Source: Hericium rajendrae (lineage: Eukaryota > Basidiomycota > Agaricomycetes > Russulales > Hericiaceae). From it: a stretch of 64,000 nt of DNA. Shown piece by piece: positions 32,897 through 44,377 of the stretch. The notes beneath the pieces were generated by a model. That model was not told the origin of the DNA and did no database searches. It saw only the letters and a program-made list of their open reading frames with translations. Position numbers and translations under genes: made by a program. How positions within the stretch are numbered: position 1 is the first letter of the stretch; each line of letters starts with the position of its first letter. Location of the stretch: positions 868,001-932,000 of the forward strand of contig CM065878.1 in assembly GCA_033439255.1 (NCBI GenBank), written 5' to 3'.

Positions 32897-35687
32897 CTAC
32901 TGCACGCTCCCGAACCCGGCCGGGCAGTTCTGCTGCGCGAGGCTGGACGAGCCGCTGCGGATGTAGCAGATCTTCGCCGCGGCGCACGCGCCCGTGCACG
33001 GCGGCGTGCGCGCGGACTCCTTCCCCTGGAACGTGTTGAACGTCTATCCACACCATCAGCACGCACCCCTGCACCATGCAACTCGCACTTACCGTCACCA
33101 AGTCCGCGTTGGCTTCCATTTCTGTTTGTTTTGGGCGTGTCAGGGGGAAAGAGGGAGGGAAGGAGGGAGGAGGCACGCACGCTCGGTGACGCGGTGCCAC
33201 CACGTCGCGTTGAGCGGGTCGTTCGCGCCCCAGGTTATGTTCGCGCCATACGCCGCGCGCGTGCTATACTCATACACGAACGCGGGCCCGTCCGCGCCGA
33301 GCTCGGGAAATGCGTTCACGTCGGAGCGCCACCTGCGGCGGGTCAGCACGGCGGAGGCAGGTGGGCAGGGAAGACACGCACGTGTGCGCGTCGACGATGT
33401 CGAAGGTGTGCGAGTCGACTTCGTAGACGCGGAAGCCGGCGTTGAGGTTCGTGAGCGGCGTCAGGGAGGGGCCGATCTGCGTGCGGCGTCAGTGTCGCCC
33501 AGTAAGTTGCGCCATGACCTGCTCACCCAAGCGACCGTCTGCGCCGTGCCGACGCTAATGTCTGTCGCGTTGTTCGCGTAGAAGATCTGGTGGGCGGGTC
33601 GTGAGCAGTGCCTTGTGTGCGGGAGGAGGAATGCGTACCGAGAGCTGGTCCTCGTGCGTGTGGCCCCAGAAGATGTCTGCGAACAGGCAGTCAGTGGACA
33701 ACGCGGCGGCAGAGCGCCCGACTCACTGGCGATGACATGCGGCGAGAAGCGGTCGACGCTAGTCGCGCATCAGTCGGTCATCCCCCGTACATGCGAAGAG
33801 GTACGTACATCTGGTAGACTGTCATTCGGCATATGGATGAGCATCGCTGCCAGAGAAAGGAATGCAGGCAGACGTACACAGGTCCGTCGGATTCTTCATC
33901 CCGTTCGTGCCGTCCCATCCGCTTAGGACATGGCCCATGATCCACACTTCGCGGCATCAGCGCAAGCACGAAGAAACACTAGACACCACGTACCGCGATC
34001 GCCCTTATCCTCCGCATCCTGCAGCTCGTCCGTCAAGAAACGCAGCATGCCCGACGGATCCATCGCCGTCACATTGATATAATTGAAGTAATTCGCGCGA
34101 TACCCTGCCACACATAGCATCAGCCATCACCGCACCACAGGCCACACGATACGCACAGAGGTCTGTATTGAGCGTGATGATGCGCAGGCCGTCCGTCCGG
34201 CGCACCATGTACGCCGCATAGTGCGCGCGCGCAAGCGCGCCCGCGCTCTGCGGGATCCAGCCCTCGTGCTCCCACAGCGCCGCGACATGATCATAGTTCC
34301 ACGAAAACTGCCCCGCCAGCGCACCGCCGAGCGCATGCGGCGCGTCCTGCGCCCTACCCCCACCACATCAGCACTCTCCCATTCCACGGACAAGGAGAGG
34401 GTGCGACGCACTGGTTGTACGAGTCGTGGTTCCCGAGGACGGCGTAGACGGGGCCCGCGCCGAGCGTCTGGCGGAAGAGGCCGTAGAGCAGCGTCTCGGT
34501 GTAGAGGACGTAGTCGCGCGAGAGCTGGTTCTCGGCGTCGTGCGAGACGAGGTCGCCCGTGTACACCGTCCACGCGAAACCGCTGCGCTCCGTGCCCGCG
34601 AGCACGGGGATCGCTTGCACCGCCGCGGCGACGAGCGCCAGCGGCGAATCGCTGCACACACACACACACATCAGCGCTCGGCGTCAGCTTGCATACGCGC
34701 GGGCGAGGGAGGCGCACCAGAAGTACGCGCCGAAGCGCGGCGCGGGGACGAGCGGCGCGTGCGGGCTCTGGCTGTTGAACGCGTTCGCGCGGCAGCACAG
34801 CCCGCTCGTGCAGTTCGCCTCCGCGCCCGTCGCGAAACGCGGGTCGACGTGCACGTCCGAGAGGTGCAGCACCTTCAGCCGTTTCCCGCTTGGCGTCCTG
34901 GGCGCGGGCAGCGGGTCCGGCTTCGGCTTCGCGAACCAGGTGATCAGGTTGAGCGGCGCGGTCGGGAGCGCGGGGCACTGCCCGCCGAGGAAGTTCTGGC
35001 AGAACGCCTGCGCCCGCGTCAGGCGGCGGAGGAGGGAGAGAAGGTAAGGGAGGAAAGACGTACGTGCCCGTCTGCGCCGCTCGTGTTCATGTGCGCGAGC
35101 ACCTGCGTGACCGCCGCGCCGATCGCGGACGGCCCAAAGTTGGCGGTGCAGTTGCTGTTCTCGTGGAAGCGCTCGCACAGCGCGACGACGAGCGCGGGGC
35201 CCTGCGCGGGCGCCGCGAGCGCGAGCAGCTGGCTGACGCCGAGCGCGGCAGTGCACGCGCCGCACGCGTCGTCCGCGAGGCTGCTCGCGAGCGCGTCGAT
35301 CTGCGCGAGCGTTGCACGCAGGAGCTGGGCGTCGGACGCTTTGGGCGGGAGGGGGTGCGGGTCCTTGGTGTCGATCTGCGGGATGTGGTCCGGGTCTGTC
35401 AGCGCGAAGGGGTACTTCTCGTGCTGTGTGCGATCAGGGTCAGTCGGGCGCGGCGGGGGGCAGGGCGCGCGGCTCACGGTGACGGGGTCCGAGATTACGG
35501 GTTGCGGCTGGACGGACGTCGCGGTGGGGTTGTTGAAGTACGCACGGAAGAGCGACGTGGGGAACGTGCTGGGCGCGGTGAAGGTCGACGGGCCGAATGA
35601 CAGAGCGGGCGTGGAGCCGGACGCCGCGGCGAGCGCGGCGCCCGCCGCACACAGCAAGCATAAGAAGTTCGAGCGCATACGCACCAT
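32897..35687 (-). CDS. Secreted acid sphingomyelinase-like phosphodiesterase
   Basis: Fifteen exons from 35687 down: 35478-35687, 35064-35423, 34718-35007, 34412-34651, 34157-34353, 33994-34104, 33878-33946, 33809-33818, 33727-33758, 33639-33676, 33527-33586, 33382-33476, 33181-33332, 33093-33121, 32897-33043 (679 aa). Family members hydrolyse sphingomyelin to ceramide and phosphocholine outside the cell or in lysosome/vacuole. There is a signal peptide (FLCLLCAAGAALAAASG) and a saposin-like Cys region at about 75-150. The metallophosphoesterase metal ligands are all present: SDVHVDPR (D241, H243), TGDLVSHD (D320), LGNHD (N361, H362), IMGHV (H475) and FWGHTHEDQ (H512, H514). A Cys-rich C-terminal domain follows. 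Exon 8 is a 10-nt microexon needed for LFYQIVDRF. Confidence 0.93.
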
Positions 35688-35747
35688 TGCGAGTAGACGG
35701 GGCAGGGCGCGACGAGGCGAGAACGCGTCGGTATGAACGTGAGACGG

Positions 35748-35755
35748 TATATATA
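35748..35755 (-). promoter_or_regulatory. TATA box of the sphingomyelinase gene
   Basis: TATATATA, 61-68 bp upstream of the ATG at 35687 on the minus strand. Confidence 0.5.
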
Positions 35756-36896
35756 GGTGTGGGATGACAGGCAAGCGACGCACGCCGTCACGTACCTGGA
35801 CGTGCTGATGTGAATGCAGCGACGGATTGGTCGTCGTTCCTGCCGCATTCCCCTCTGGATATATTCCGCCATCAGCAGGGCGTTAGCGGGCTGATAGCAG
35901 CACGTTCGTGTCGGCGAACATGCTTCCCTGTAGACGCGCAACGCGCACACGTGACGCACCTCTCAATCCTCATCGAGTCGTCTTGCCTTGTGAGCACCCG
36001 TGCCGAGATACTATCAGCATCTATGAATGTAGTCCGATACGAACCCGTACTTCTTCAACTCAGATACCACGCAGCGGCCGTGCGGAGCCTATGGCGGGCG
36101 CGCGCAAACGATCTTACCTCCATCTGGAAATCCGACGGCTTACCGTAACGAGGAGCATGCGTTGCCTCCTGAGACTGTCAGAGACGTTGGCTTCCTCGAT
36201 CCGCTCGACGCACTCACGATGTCAGGCACGCTTGCTCGTCGCTGCCGGAGTAGGCAACGCAGTGTCCCCATCCGTCAAATGACCGGATTCGGGAGCTTCG
36301 CCGATATTAGAAGCGCCTCCGAAGTATGCACGAGCGACGACTCACATTTCTCCACCCGGCGTGCATATGACCCGAAACGTGGTGGCAGAACTCCAGCACA
36401 CACCGTGACGCACAAGTCATCTGCAGGTCCTATTCCGCAATGGGCGGCGCAGAGCGCAAAGCGCGGGTGCGGCATAATGGGGCATGTGTTCAATAATGGT
36501 ATCAACAGAGCAAGCATGGGCGTGATATTAATACAGACACGGCGGATAGGCTGTTCATAGAAAAGCAGGGGCATGATTATCGTTGCGGCGGTGGAGATAC
36601 AGTAGGGATGCGGGGAGGGCGGTGCAGTGCGGTGCGGTGTCGGGTGATACAAGGGATGCAGCGGACGCAAATTATTTGCGGGACTCGAGGCCCGCGCGTG
36701 ACGGCACCGGCGCACTGCGCGGGTATGGATGCGGGTATGAGAGCGTGTATGGCAGAGGCATAAGGAGTCGGGAGGCGGGTGGCGGGTGGCGGGTGGCGCA
36801 GGGGTCGGAGCAAGACAGACACGCGGATGCATCCTGGCGGCGGGCGGCGATATGAGCGACGGAGTCGATCCCGGCCATCGGGGGCATCGCTCACCT
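35756..36896. other. Intergenic, about 1.1 kb
   Basis: No gene recognised; only short ORFs in AT-moderate DNA. A short GGCGGGT microrepeat lies at about 36776-36798. Confidence 0.5.
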
Positions 36897-37088
36897 TCAG
36901 GACGCCGGGCCGTCCCTGCGCACCCCCATGCGCGCGTCCTCCTCCTGCTTCTTCGCGGCCTTGGCACGCGCCTTCTCCTCCGCGAGCCTGCGCGACTCGG
37001 TCCACAGCTGCAGAGTGTAATCGTGCAGCGACTTGGAATAAAGCGCGAGGGGATCGGGCTGGGGCTGATGGGGAGGGTTCGCTAGCAT
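36897..37088 (-). CDS. Small charged 63-aa protein
   Basis: A single exon starts at MLANPPHQPQPDPLALYSKS and ends VRRDGPAS. After a Pro-rich start it forms one predicted amphipathic, Ala/Lys/Glu/Arg-rich helix (TESRRLAEEKARAKAAKKQEE) with coiled-coil character. A TATA box lies 86 bp upstream at 37174-37180 (TATATAA on the minus strand), and a pyrimidine-rich leader and codon bias support it as a gene. Function unknown. Confidence 0.55.
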   Translation of the reverse strand: MLANPPHQPQPDPLALYSKSLHDYTLQLWTESRRLAEEKARAKAAKKQEEDARMGVRRDGPAS

Positions 37089-37173
37089 TGAATTGCGGTG
37101 GGTGCGGTGAGGGCGGGTGGAGGTAAGTAGAGCTTGCAGAGAGCAAGCGGGGAGGGGCGGGCTTGGGCGGGGG

Positions 37174-37180
37174 TTATATA
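37174..37180 (-). promoter_or_regulatory. TATA box of the 63-aa gene
   Basis: TATATAA on the minus strand, 86 bp before the ATG at 37088. Confidence 0.45.
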
Positions 37181-38241
37181 GCGGACGGAGGAGTGGAGTA
37201 ATCAGGCTCCATCTCGACGGAACAGAGCGAGCGGAGCAGCAGCCGAATAACAAGAAGATCGCCCGGCGCTTAAGCTTCCCCCGCCGCGGAACTTCGGCAC
37301 CGGCTCGACACCAACGTCATGCGACGGTAAGCTTAAAATGCTATCCCCTCCGGAACCCATTCCTAGCTGCATTATCCCCTCCCGCTGCCCATCGTAGAGC
37401 AAAAAGTGCGCGAGCAAGGGCTAGAAATGCGCGAGGTTATGCGTACACTCATCGTCGGCGTAGTCCGCCGCTACAAGATCCCACCGGATAAAAATTGCAT
37501 AAACGGGCTCGCGCATCCTCCAGAAGCCGCCCAGTGCCCCACACTTCCCGCTGATCCCGCATGTCTCACTACTAAACCACGGCATCCCGAACAGCGTCCA
37601 CTACTAAACCTCGCTCCACCCACAAGGCCCAGCGCGATGATGTGTAGACGGTGTGTTGTGCGGGGGCGTGGTGCAGCGGTGACTGATGTGTCGCTGGCAA
37701 CCATGGCCAATCAGATCTTTGAACAAGGCGGAGATCTTTATACAGCAGAAGTGCTTCTTATCTGCCGGCCCCACCCCCAACGGCAGCAGCGTCCTTCGCG
37801 AGTCCGTGCGCACATCGTGGTGCATGATTACTGCACGCTACGGGAACGTGCAGACGGTCCGTCCCGACGTGCCACTCGCGATCGGACGGTGGAGCATCAA
37901 AGAGCATCAAGCGTGCACGGGTAATGCCAGTTGGGATCAAATGCAGCACTCCAATGCATACCATCGGAGTCCCCAGAATTTAGAATCGATCTGAGGCCGT
38001 CGTGTGATCGCATCACACGACAAAGAGCGGCAGCGGACCACCCTCGAAATTTACGCTGGTTCGGTGGTTCGGTGCAGGCCGGCGTACTGTGAGTCTTGGA
38101 GCCCATCGACACATACTGTACCTCGCTCGATCCATCACGCAACGGCCGCACGCAGTGACATAACAATAAGCACCCTGCCAATCAATTACTCCACCAAGTC
38201 CGGCGTCCACATCTACCAAGCATGCATCCCCACCACAAACG
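37181..38241. other. Intergenic, about 1.06 kb
   Basis: Short ORFs only; no recognisable gene. It separates two minus-strand genes. Confidence 0.5.
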
Positions 38242-41200
38242 CTACTCGCCCTCCTCCGCCCCGCCCCCCCGCGCATCCGCATCGACCGTCACCGTCGCGC
38301 GCAGCCCATGGTGCACCTCCAAATCATGCGCCTCCGAGCGCGCGACGCCCGCGCCGTCCGCAGGGAGCCACAGCACCGGCGGCGGCGCCGTCATCGCGGG
38401 CGCATACAGCACGCCGCCCAGCTCGCCGCCCGCGCCGTCCGCGAACGGCAGCGGCGGCAGGTGCGGCGGCGCGCCCGGGTGCGTGCGCGCCACGCGCTCC
38501 GTCGCCGTGCTGTCGTCCAGCGCCTCCGTCGCTGCATTGCGTGAGTAAGTGGAGTAGAGGAGGCAGAAGGGAGGCATACCGAGCGGGACGGGCCCGCGCT
38601 GCTCGGGCGAGGGCACGACCGCGAGCGTGCGCGCCAGGAGCTCAAGCACGGACGCCATCGACCCGCGCGTGCGCCGATCGCTCGGCGGCGCGCTCGGGCT
38701 CGCGCCGCGCCCCGCATTCCCGCCGTTCTGCGCGGCCGCCGCGAACGTCTGCAGCGCGTTCTGCGTGATGGCGCCGAGCGCGGTCGCAGGGCGGCGTCGC
38801 GTGCGGAGTGCGATGTAGGTCTCGACGAAGACGAGCAGCGCGGCGGCGAGCCCGAGGAGGGTGCCGCCCTCTGGGTAGAGCCGGCGCGAGAGCAGGATGA
38901 GCCCGAGGAGGAGCGGCTGCAGCGCAAGTGCGCCTGCGAGGCGCTTGAGGAGCCATAGTTGCAGCAGGCCGCCGGTCGGCGCGTTCGTGCGGGCGTAGAC
39001 GTACCCCACGAGGAAACGGTGCGCTGTTCATGGGCCTTCTTAGTATCGCATTAATCGCAAGGTGAGATCGATGGAGTGTTACCGATGAGCGTGAGGAAGA
39101 CGAGGAGCGCCGCTGCAGGGGCAATGAGCGGGAATATGAGCGAGAACGCGGACGCGTAGATAACGGCGAGGACACAGCATCCGAGCGCGAAGACCGAGTC
39201 GTAGGCACGGGGATACATGGCTGTGCGTGCCAGGTGAGTTTGGGTCAGCAGGACGACAGTGGAACTCACCGCGGAATTGCTGCCGCGGCGTGACTGCCTC
39301 GCGCAGCGCCCGTCGTACACGCCACAGGCGGAAGGGTTGCAGCAGGAGAAGCGCCGGCGCCGCTACGGCGACGAGTATCACGATTGCGAGCACGAGTACG
39401 GCGATATAGATCGTGCCGTCTGCGACGGTCTCGGACCGGCGCGTGCTCGTGCTAAGCGCACCGAACGCAAAGAGGATGGCGCCCACGGCTACGAGCCAGA
39501 TGGCACCAATGCCGGCTAGCAAATAGAACACAGTCTTGAACACGAGCAGCTGAGCAGCCGAAACTGACACGGTGCCGACCATACGAGAGCAATCTATGTG
39601 ATGGCTTAATTACCGCTCGCCGGCATTGGGCGAATCAACTTACAATGTATTGACCCGACAGCCAAGACGATGAAAAGGGTCGCTGCCGCAGCTGGGGCGA
39701 GGACTGTCGCCAAGCCGGTGACCAGCCCATTGTGATTCGCAAGCGGCTGCAAAAACGGGAAGTAATGCGCGAAATCGGGAGCACCCGCCAGCGCAAGGCC
39801 GACAGCAGCGGTGACTAAAAGACCATCAGCATCGTAACACCAAGCAGGCGACGCACTCACGCCCAACAGCGAGCAGCAGCGCGACCATGCCCACGATTAT
39901 TGCAAAGCCGACCTGGCTCAGCAGCAGCCCGCCCTCACCCTGCAGCGCATCCCACCTCACGTCCTCCTTCGCGCGCCCCTCCACAAGCCGCACGCCCGGC
40001 ACGAACCTTAGCCCGCGCCCCACAAGCAGCCAGCCGCGCACGCGCGCGCCCTCCGCGACGTCCGCGTACGCGTCGCCCTGCGCATCCGCGATCTCCTGGT
40101 TCACGGCCTTGAGCCGCGTGCGCCACGCGCGGATGTCCGCGTACACGCGCCCGAGCGCATCGTGGTCGACGCCCGTCTGCGGGCGCACGAACGGCGGGCG
40201 CGCCTGCAGCCGCAGATGCAGCGGCGCGACGTCGCTGCCCGTCGATGTCGGGCGGCGGCCGCGCAGCGGGAACGTGTCGCGCTGCGAGGACGGCGACGGG
40301 CCGAAGATCTTTGGGCGGCGGCCCCAGGCCCATTGCGCCTCGTCCGGCGCAACGTTGAGGGGAGTATCGGGCGGGGGCGACTCGGCGCGCGTCCAGTCGA
40401 TGGGGGGCTCCAACGCGACGTCGACCCAGTCTTCGGCGGGCGTGAAGCCGGGCGAGCCCACCGGGAGCATCGTGGGCGAGTACATGCCGTACTGCCCGTA
40501 GCTGACGGAGCCTTCAGGGTCTATCCCTGGGCTATTGTACCCGTAATTCGGGGTGTATTGCCTATTGTCGAATAGTGGAGATGTGGTCGCTGCGTCGGTC
40601 GTACCTCGGCTCGACCGACCGTGGTCCAGCTGCAGAGGGCTCCCGATCGGGAGCGGGCTCAGGGCGTACGGGTGGTCGCTGACTTCCTGGAAGCGAGTAC
40701 CCACGACGCGCCGCTTGACGGAGTCGGAGAAGCTTGTCGCGTCGTCGGTGAAGCGTCCGCCATTGACAGATCGCAGGCTGCCGAGCTTGTAGTACTGCGA
40801 AGGCGCGACATAGGACGTAGGGGCATGGGACGAGGACGATGTCTGGGTCCTGTAGCGTTGGCCACGCCGGTGATGGGTAGTCTGCTCTTTGGTTAGACTG
40901 TCATGAATCAGAATTTTTTCCGGAAACTCACCTGACGTCCCCCAGCCAGAGGCCGAGGACGGCTGATATGAGAAAGACCCTCTGAATCAGCGGCAGGTGC
41001 AGGCACGAGATCTACAATTGAAGGATCCGGTGTACTGAAACGAAATGACGAAACATATTTCGCCTCGGCAGCTTCGAGCTTTGCGAGGATGGCATCTCTT
41101 TCCTCGATTAGCAAGTCTATGTGTCGAGTTTCCCTATGGCATTTGCATGAATGGGGCTGGGATACAAAGAGACAGCGGAATTTAGATACCCTATAGTAAA

Positions 41201-42553
41201 GAGACCCTGTATATCCACCTCTGCAAGGCCCTCGTCTGGGTCTTCAAAGCCCCATTGTTCTTGGTCTGGACGCCTTGACTGGCTATTGGATGCGCCATTC
41301 CCATTCCCATTGTTCGTACCTAGCGTCGAGCTGAGTCCTGTCTTCGTGATGAACGCCTTGACAGCCTTTTCTCCCCAGCCCAGAAACCCCGGCGCCTCTC
41401 GTATGCTCAGCCAGCCCATCTCGATGCCCTTCAGGTGGACATCAGTCCAGATGCGGCGTGCAGCGGAAAGGTGGTGGAACTCGCGCAGAAGCACCCATAG
41501 CGCCGGCAAAATGGCAACGACGATGACGAGCACGACGAGGACGATGACCCGTATTCGAGTTCGCCGGAACACGTCTGTGCCATTCAACACAGCGAGAGTA
41601 TCAGCGCCTGTTGGGGCAGAGGTGGTGATATTTCTGTTGTCAAGCAACTGCAGTAGGCGCAGAAGGCTGAGGTCCTGTAGTGTCGAAAATGTGCCCGAGA
41701 GCTGAGGTGGAGAAGCCGACTGCACGATGCAGGGCGTGGTGACGAGATAGATGGGTAGTGCGCCCGCGAGACCAACGATGGACCACCAAGCGACAATAAT
41801 GAAGCAAAACCAAAGAGTCCGTTGACTGAGTTCCTCATCAGACGGGAAGGTCCATGTATCTGATGCGCGTGACCCGCCATGGATCATGTATGTGGAGGAT
41901 AGGGAGGGGATGAGTGGTACAGGAGGAAACAGGAAAGACCAGAAACCGGGCTGGAGGTACTTTGGCCGCAGTCTTTGGGGGTTGAGCAAACAGTACGGTA
42001 TGAATATCGTATGCGACTCACTCGTGATGTACAAACCATTCTCGGACACCGTACACCTGACGACATCGAGGTCGGATGAAAGCAAACAACAACTGAAGGG
42101 GAATGAGCATCAATATCAAAATAGTCCATATTGCTGTGCACTCACCCATAACAACAGTCCTACGACTGTAGAAAGTACAATAGTCGACAGAATCCCATCG
42201 GCCGCGGCATCTACGCCATGGCCTATACAAACGCCATGATCTACTGATAGCAATTGCGTAGATACGCGTAAAGAAGAAAAGTCCGTCGGATTAAAAAAGG
42301 TAGTATCCTCCGTTGAGGTATTTGTCCATATAAGCGCAGAGGTAGTCTCATCGCGGGGAGTAGGAGGTAACGGCGAAAAAGCAGGGGCTACAGAAGGGGA
42401 ATCGTCCGGACGCGTCACGTACGCGTCCGAGGAGGATATAGGAAGTGTCGTCGAGGATGGTATCGAGGAATCGTCAGTGGTGAAGTCATTTCGAGGTCGT
42501 TCATTCCGGGGCTCCGCGTCGGAGCCCGCATCGTCAGATGTCGGTAAGTTCAT
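38242..42553 (-). CDS. OSCA/CSC1-type (RSN1/Phm7, DUF221) cation channel
   Basis: Ten exons: 42146-42553, 42022-42092, 41190-41972, 40932-41133, 39861-40881, 39644-39814, 39270-39593, 39083-39220, 38580-39023, 38242-38531 (1283 aa). The family forms osmosensitive, calcium-permeable channels of the plasma membrane. N-terminal TM helices are followed by LLFAFIRPRCRQVYGVREWF and LRPKYLQPGFW, DEELSQRTLW and further TMs. The cytosolic region carries LKGIEMGWLS, LFTIGETRHIDLLIEERDAI and SSFRFSTPDPSI; a long loop leads to the 7-TM block (LLAVGLTAAVGLALAGAPDF, ATVLAPAAAATLFIVLAVGS, LLVFKTVFYLLAGIGAIWL, YVYARTNAPTGGLL). All nine introns keep phase. The family call comes from motif memory, not a search. 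Confidence 0.78.
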
Positions 42554-43474
42554 GAATCCTAAGGCCAAGGCCACGGGTATCCGGTATAATCTATAGAAAG
42601 ATATGAAGAATAGGGTATAGAGCTGGAGAGTTAGGTGAGAGTATGTCCGTGGGCTAAGAGCAGTGTGAGCATGGCGTTTAGCACTCTTCGTCACCGTGCA
42701 CGCGAGATCCAAAACAGCAATTCGCCCTACTCACCGCTATGGAGACCCCGAGTACTCCGAGTTCGCCGTGCCCACCGTCGGCAATCAATACTAGCTTCAG
42801 TGTCGACGTCGAGGACTTGGGTTTGATGAGCGCACCAGTGCGCAGAGATTCGATGGTGGTACGAAAGAGAACGTTGAATAGGGCAGCGCCGGCCTGGATT
42901 CTCGACATCCAGTTCGCTCGTGCAGATAAAATCACACCGGTGTACCAGGCACTCGATACCCGCGGTCCGTTGCCTATGTAATAAGATTTATGCCGAAAAG
43001 GACCAGGCTGGCCTCCGCACCCCGTGTAGTTATGACGAGAGAACAAGGGTGCTTGAACAAATAATTTCATTCGACAAAACGAGAACAAGAACCATTCTAC
43101 GTAGACTGTGCACGCCGCGCGTCATTTTATGACATGCAACGCCTACGGGCCGGGTCATGCTTGTAAGTTTAGCTTCTCAGTCACTCAGCGATGCAGTCAA
43201 GCACGGGGCGCATCCGGAGATGAATGCTATAATTTTAGTACATAGTTTACAATGGTGCGAGTGCTAGTCGGAAGCAGATACGATGCGACAATACGGGCGA
43301 GAAAAGTAGAGAGTGGGCAGGACAACGCGATGAGATATATGACGGTGATGGTGCAGAGAGCGACAGACATAGATGGAGAATTGTAGGCACCTGAAGGTAG
43401 TCATCTGAATCCGTTCAGAGCCTGCGCATTATGATCGAGGAGAACCGACACGAACACACCTTGTAACCACGATG
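42554..43474. other. Intergenic upstream of the channel gene
   Basis: No gene recognised. The first 150 bp are presumably the channel promoter; the remainder is AT-rich with small ORFs. Confidence 0.5.
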
Positions 43475-43681
43475 CTATTTCTCCTTGATGAAAACCCCAC
43501 GTCCCGCCTGGTCCTCCATGACTTCAATAACCCGACGGTTCTGTAGCCATGGAGGCAACTCTCCCTCCGTCGGTGGCGTCAACGGCCCAGGCTTCTTGAC
43601 TTTCTTATACTTTGTCGTCTCGATTTTCGGACGACGCGGGTCGTCTTCGAGGATGGATTGCTTACTCAATATGCAGCCCAT
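43475..43681 (-). CDS. 68-aa protein with N-terminal MGC acylation motif
   Basis: A single exon starts at ATG 43681 (MGCILSKQSILEDDPRRPKI) and ends GVFIKEK. Gly2 followed by Cys3 with Ser6 fits the MGxxxS/MGC signal for N-myristoylation plus palmitoylation, which would tether this small basic/acidic protein to a membrane. The middle has KKVKKPGPLTPP. No domain is known; its size and motif recall small membrane-tethered adaptor proteins, but that is inference. Confidence 0.55.
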   Translation of the reverse strand: MGCILSKQSILEDDPRRPKIETTKYKKVKKPGPLTPPTEGELPPWLQNRRVIEVMEDQAGRGVFIKEK

Positions 43682-43829
43682 CGTCGATACTTCCAAAGTT
43701 GGCCTATGTAGGATGAGTACGCAGTGCTGGGCAGAAGGCTGCCTACTCACCAAGCGTGGTCTGGACCGTACGATCCTGGAGGTCGTCCTGATGGCAGGGC
43801 ACCAAGGTAGGACCATGCGGCCTCGCACA

Positions 43830-44310
43830 TAGCTATAGCTTTATAGCGTCATCAGTCGGCTTCCACGGTGACAAGGTGTCTTGTGGGGGTCGCGAGGGGC
43901 ATTGATTATGTATGATATGGTGAAGCGGTTCAGAAGCGAGGACTGCGATAAAAATACGACCACAACATGACATCGGGCTTTCATCAGACTCGGCGTCCCG
44001 CAAATCACCCACCAACATATTGTAATCTGTTGGGCGCTCTTGGTGTGAGATTGGAGGACCACTGGAGGACTTGATTGACCAAAGCCGAAACGACCGTCCC
44101 TGTGACTTTGACTATTTCTTCGTCTCCAGGCGCAGTTTGAAGGATCAAAGTATTCAACACTGAGCCAAGTCGATGAGACCGTCAGGATACAAGGTTGTGG
44201 CGGCGGTGGGAGGACAGCAACGCGTGGACGCGACTCGAATATGATATCGAGTTGGCCACGTGTCATTTCCGAAGTTAGCAACTCTGTTCGTACACCGAGC
44301 ATCTTCACGT
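43830..44310 (-). other. Unresolved minus-strand coding-like segment divergent to SLY1
   Basis: A 155-codon frame ends at 43841. Within it a different frame (ILQTAPGDEEIVKVTGTVV, VNQVLQWSSNL) looks more protein-like, suggesting an unrecognised intron near the 44140 TTGGCTCAG acceptor-like site. Only about 70 bp separate its upstream end from the SLY1 start. It may be a small spliced gene; no family recognised. Confidence 0.25.
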
Positions 44311-44377
44311 CCGTAAACCCAAATATCCTGTTCTACTAGCCCTTTGCGACTTCAGACTGGCCGAAGATTAAAGGGAA

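Noticed and set aside
32435-33445. 336-codon plus-strand ORF
   Set aside because: It runs through the intergenic gap and antisense over five sphingomyelinase exons.
34346-34346. Acceptor at GCAG/GAC for sphingomyelinase exon 5
   Set aside because: It breaks the phase with exon 4; the TAG acceptor seven bases upstream restores NHDSYNQAQDAPHAL.
34664-34676. CA dinucleotide microsatellite
   Set aside because: A short simple repeat inside an intron of the sphingomyelinase gene; ordinary.
34426-35736. 436-codon plus-strand ORF
   Set aside because: Antisense to sphingomyelinase exons 1-4; the minus frame carries the metal-binding motifs and splice sites.
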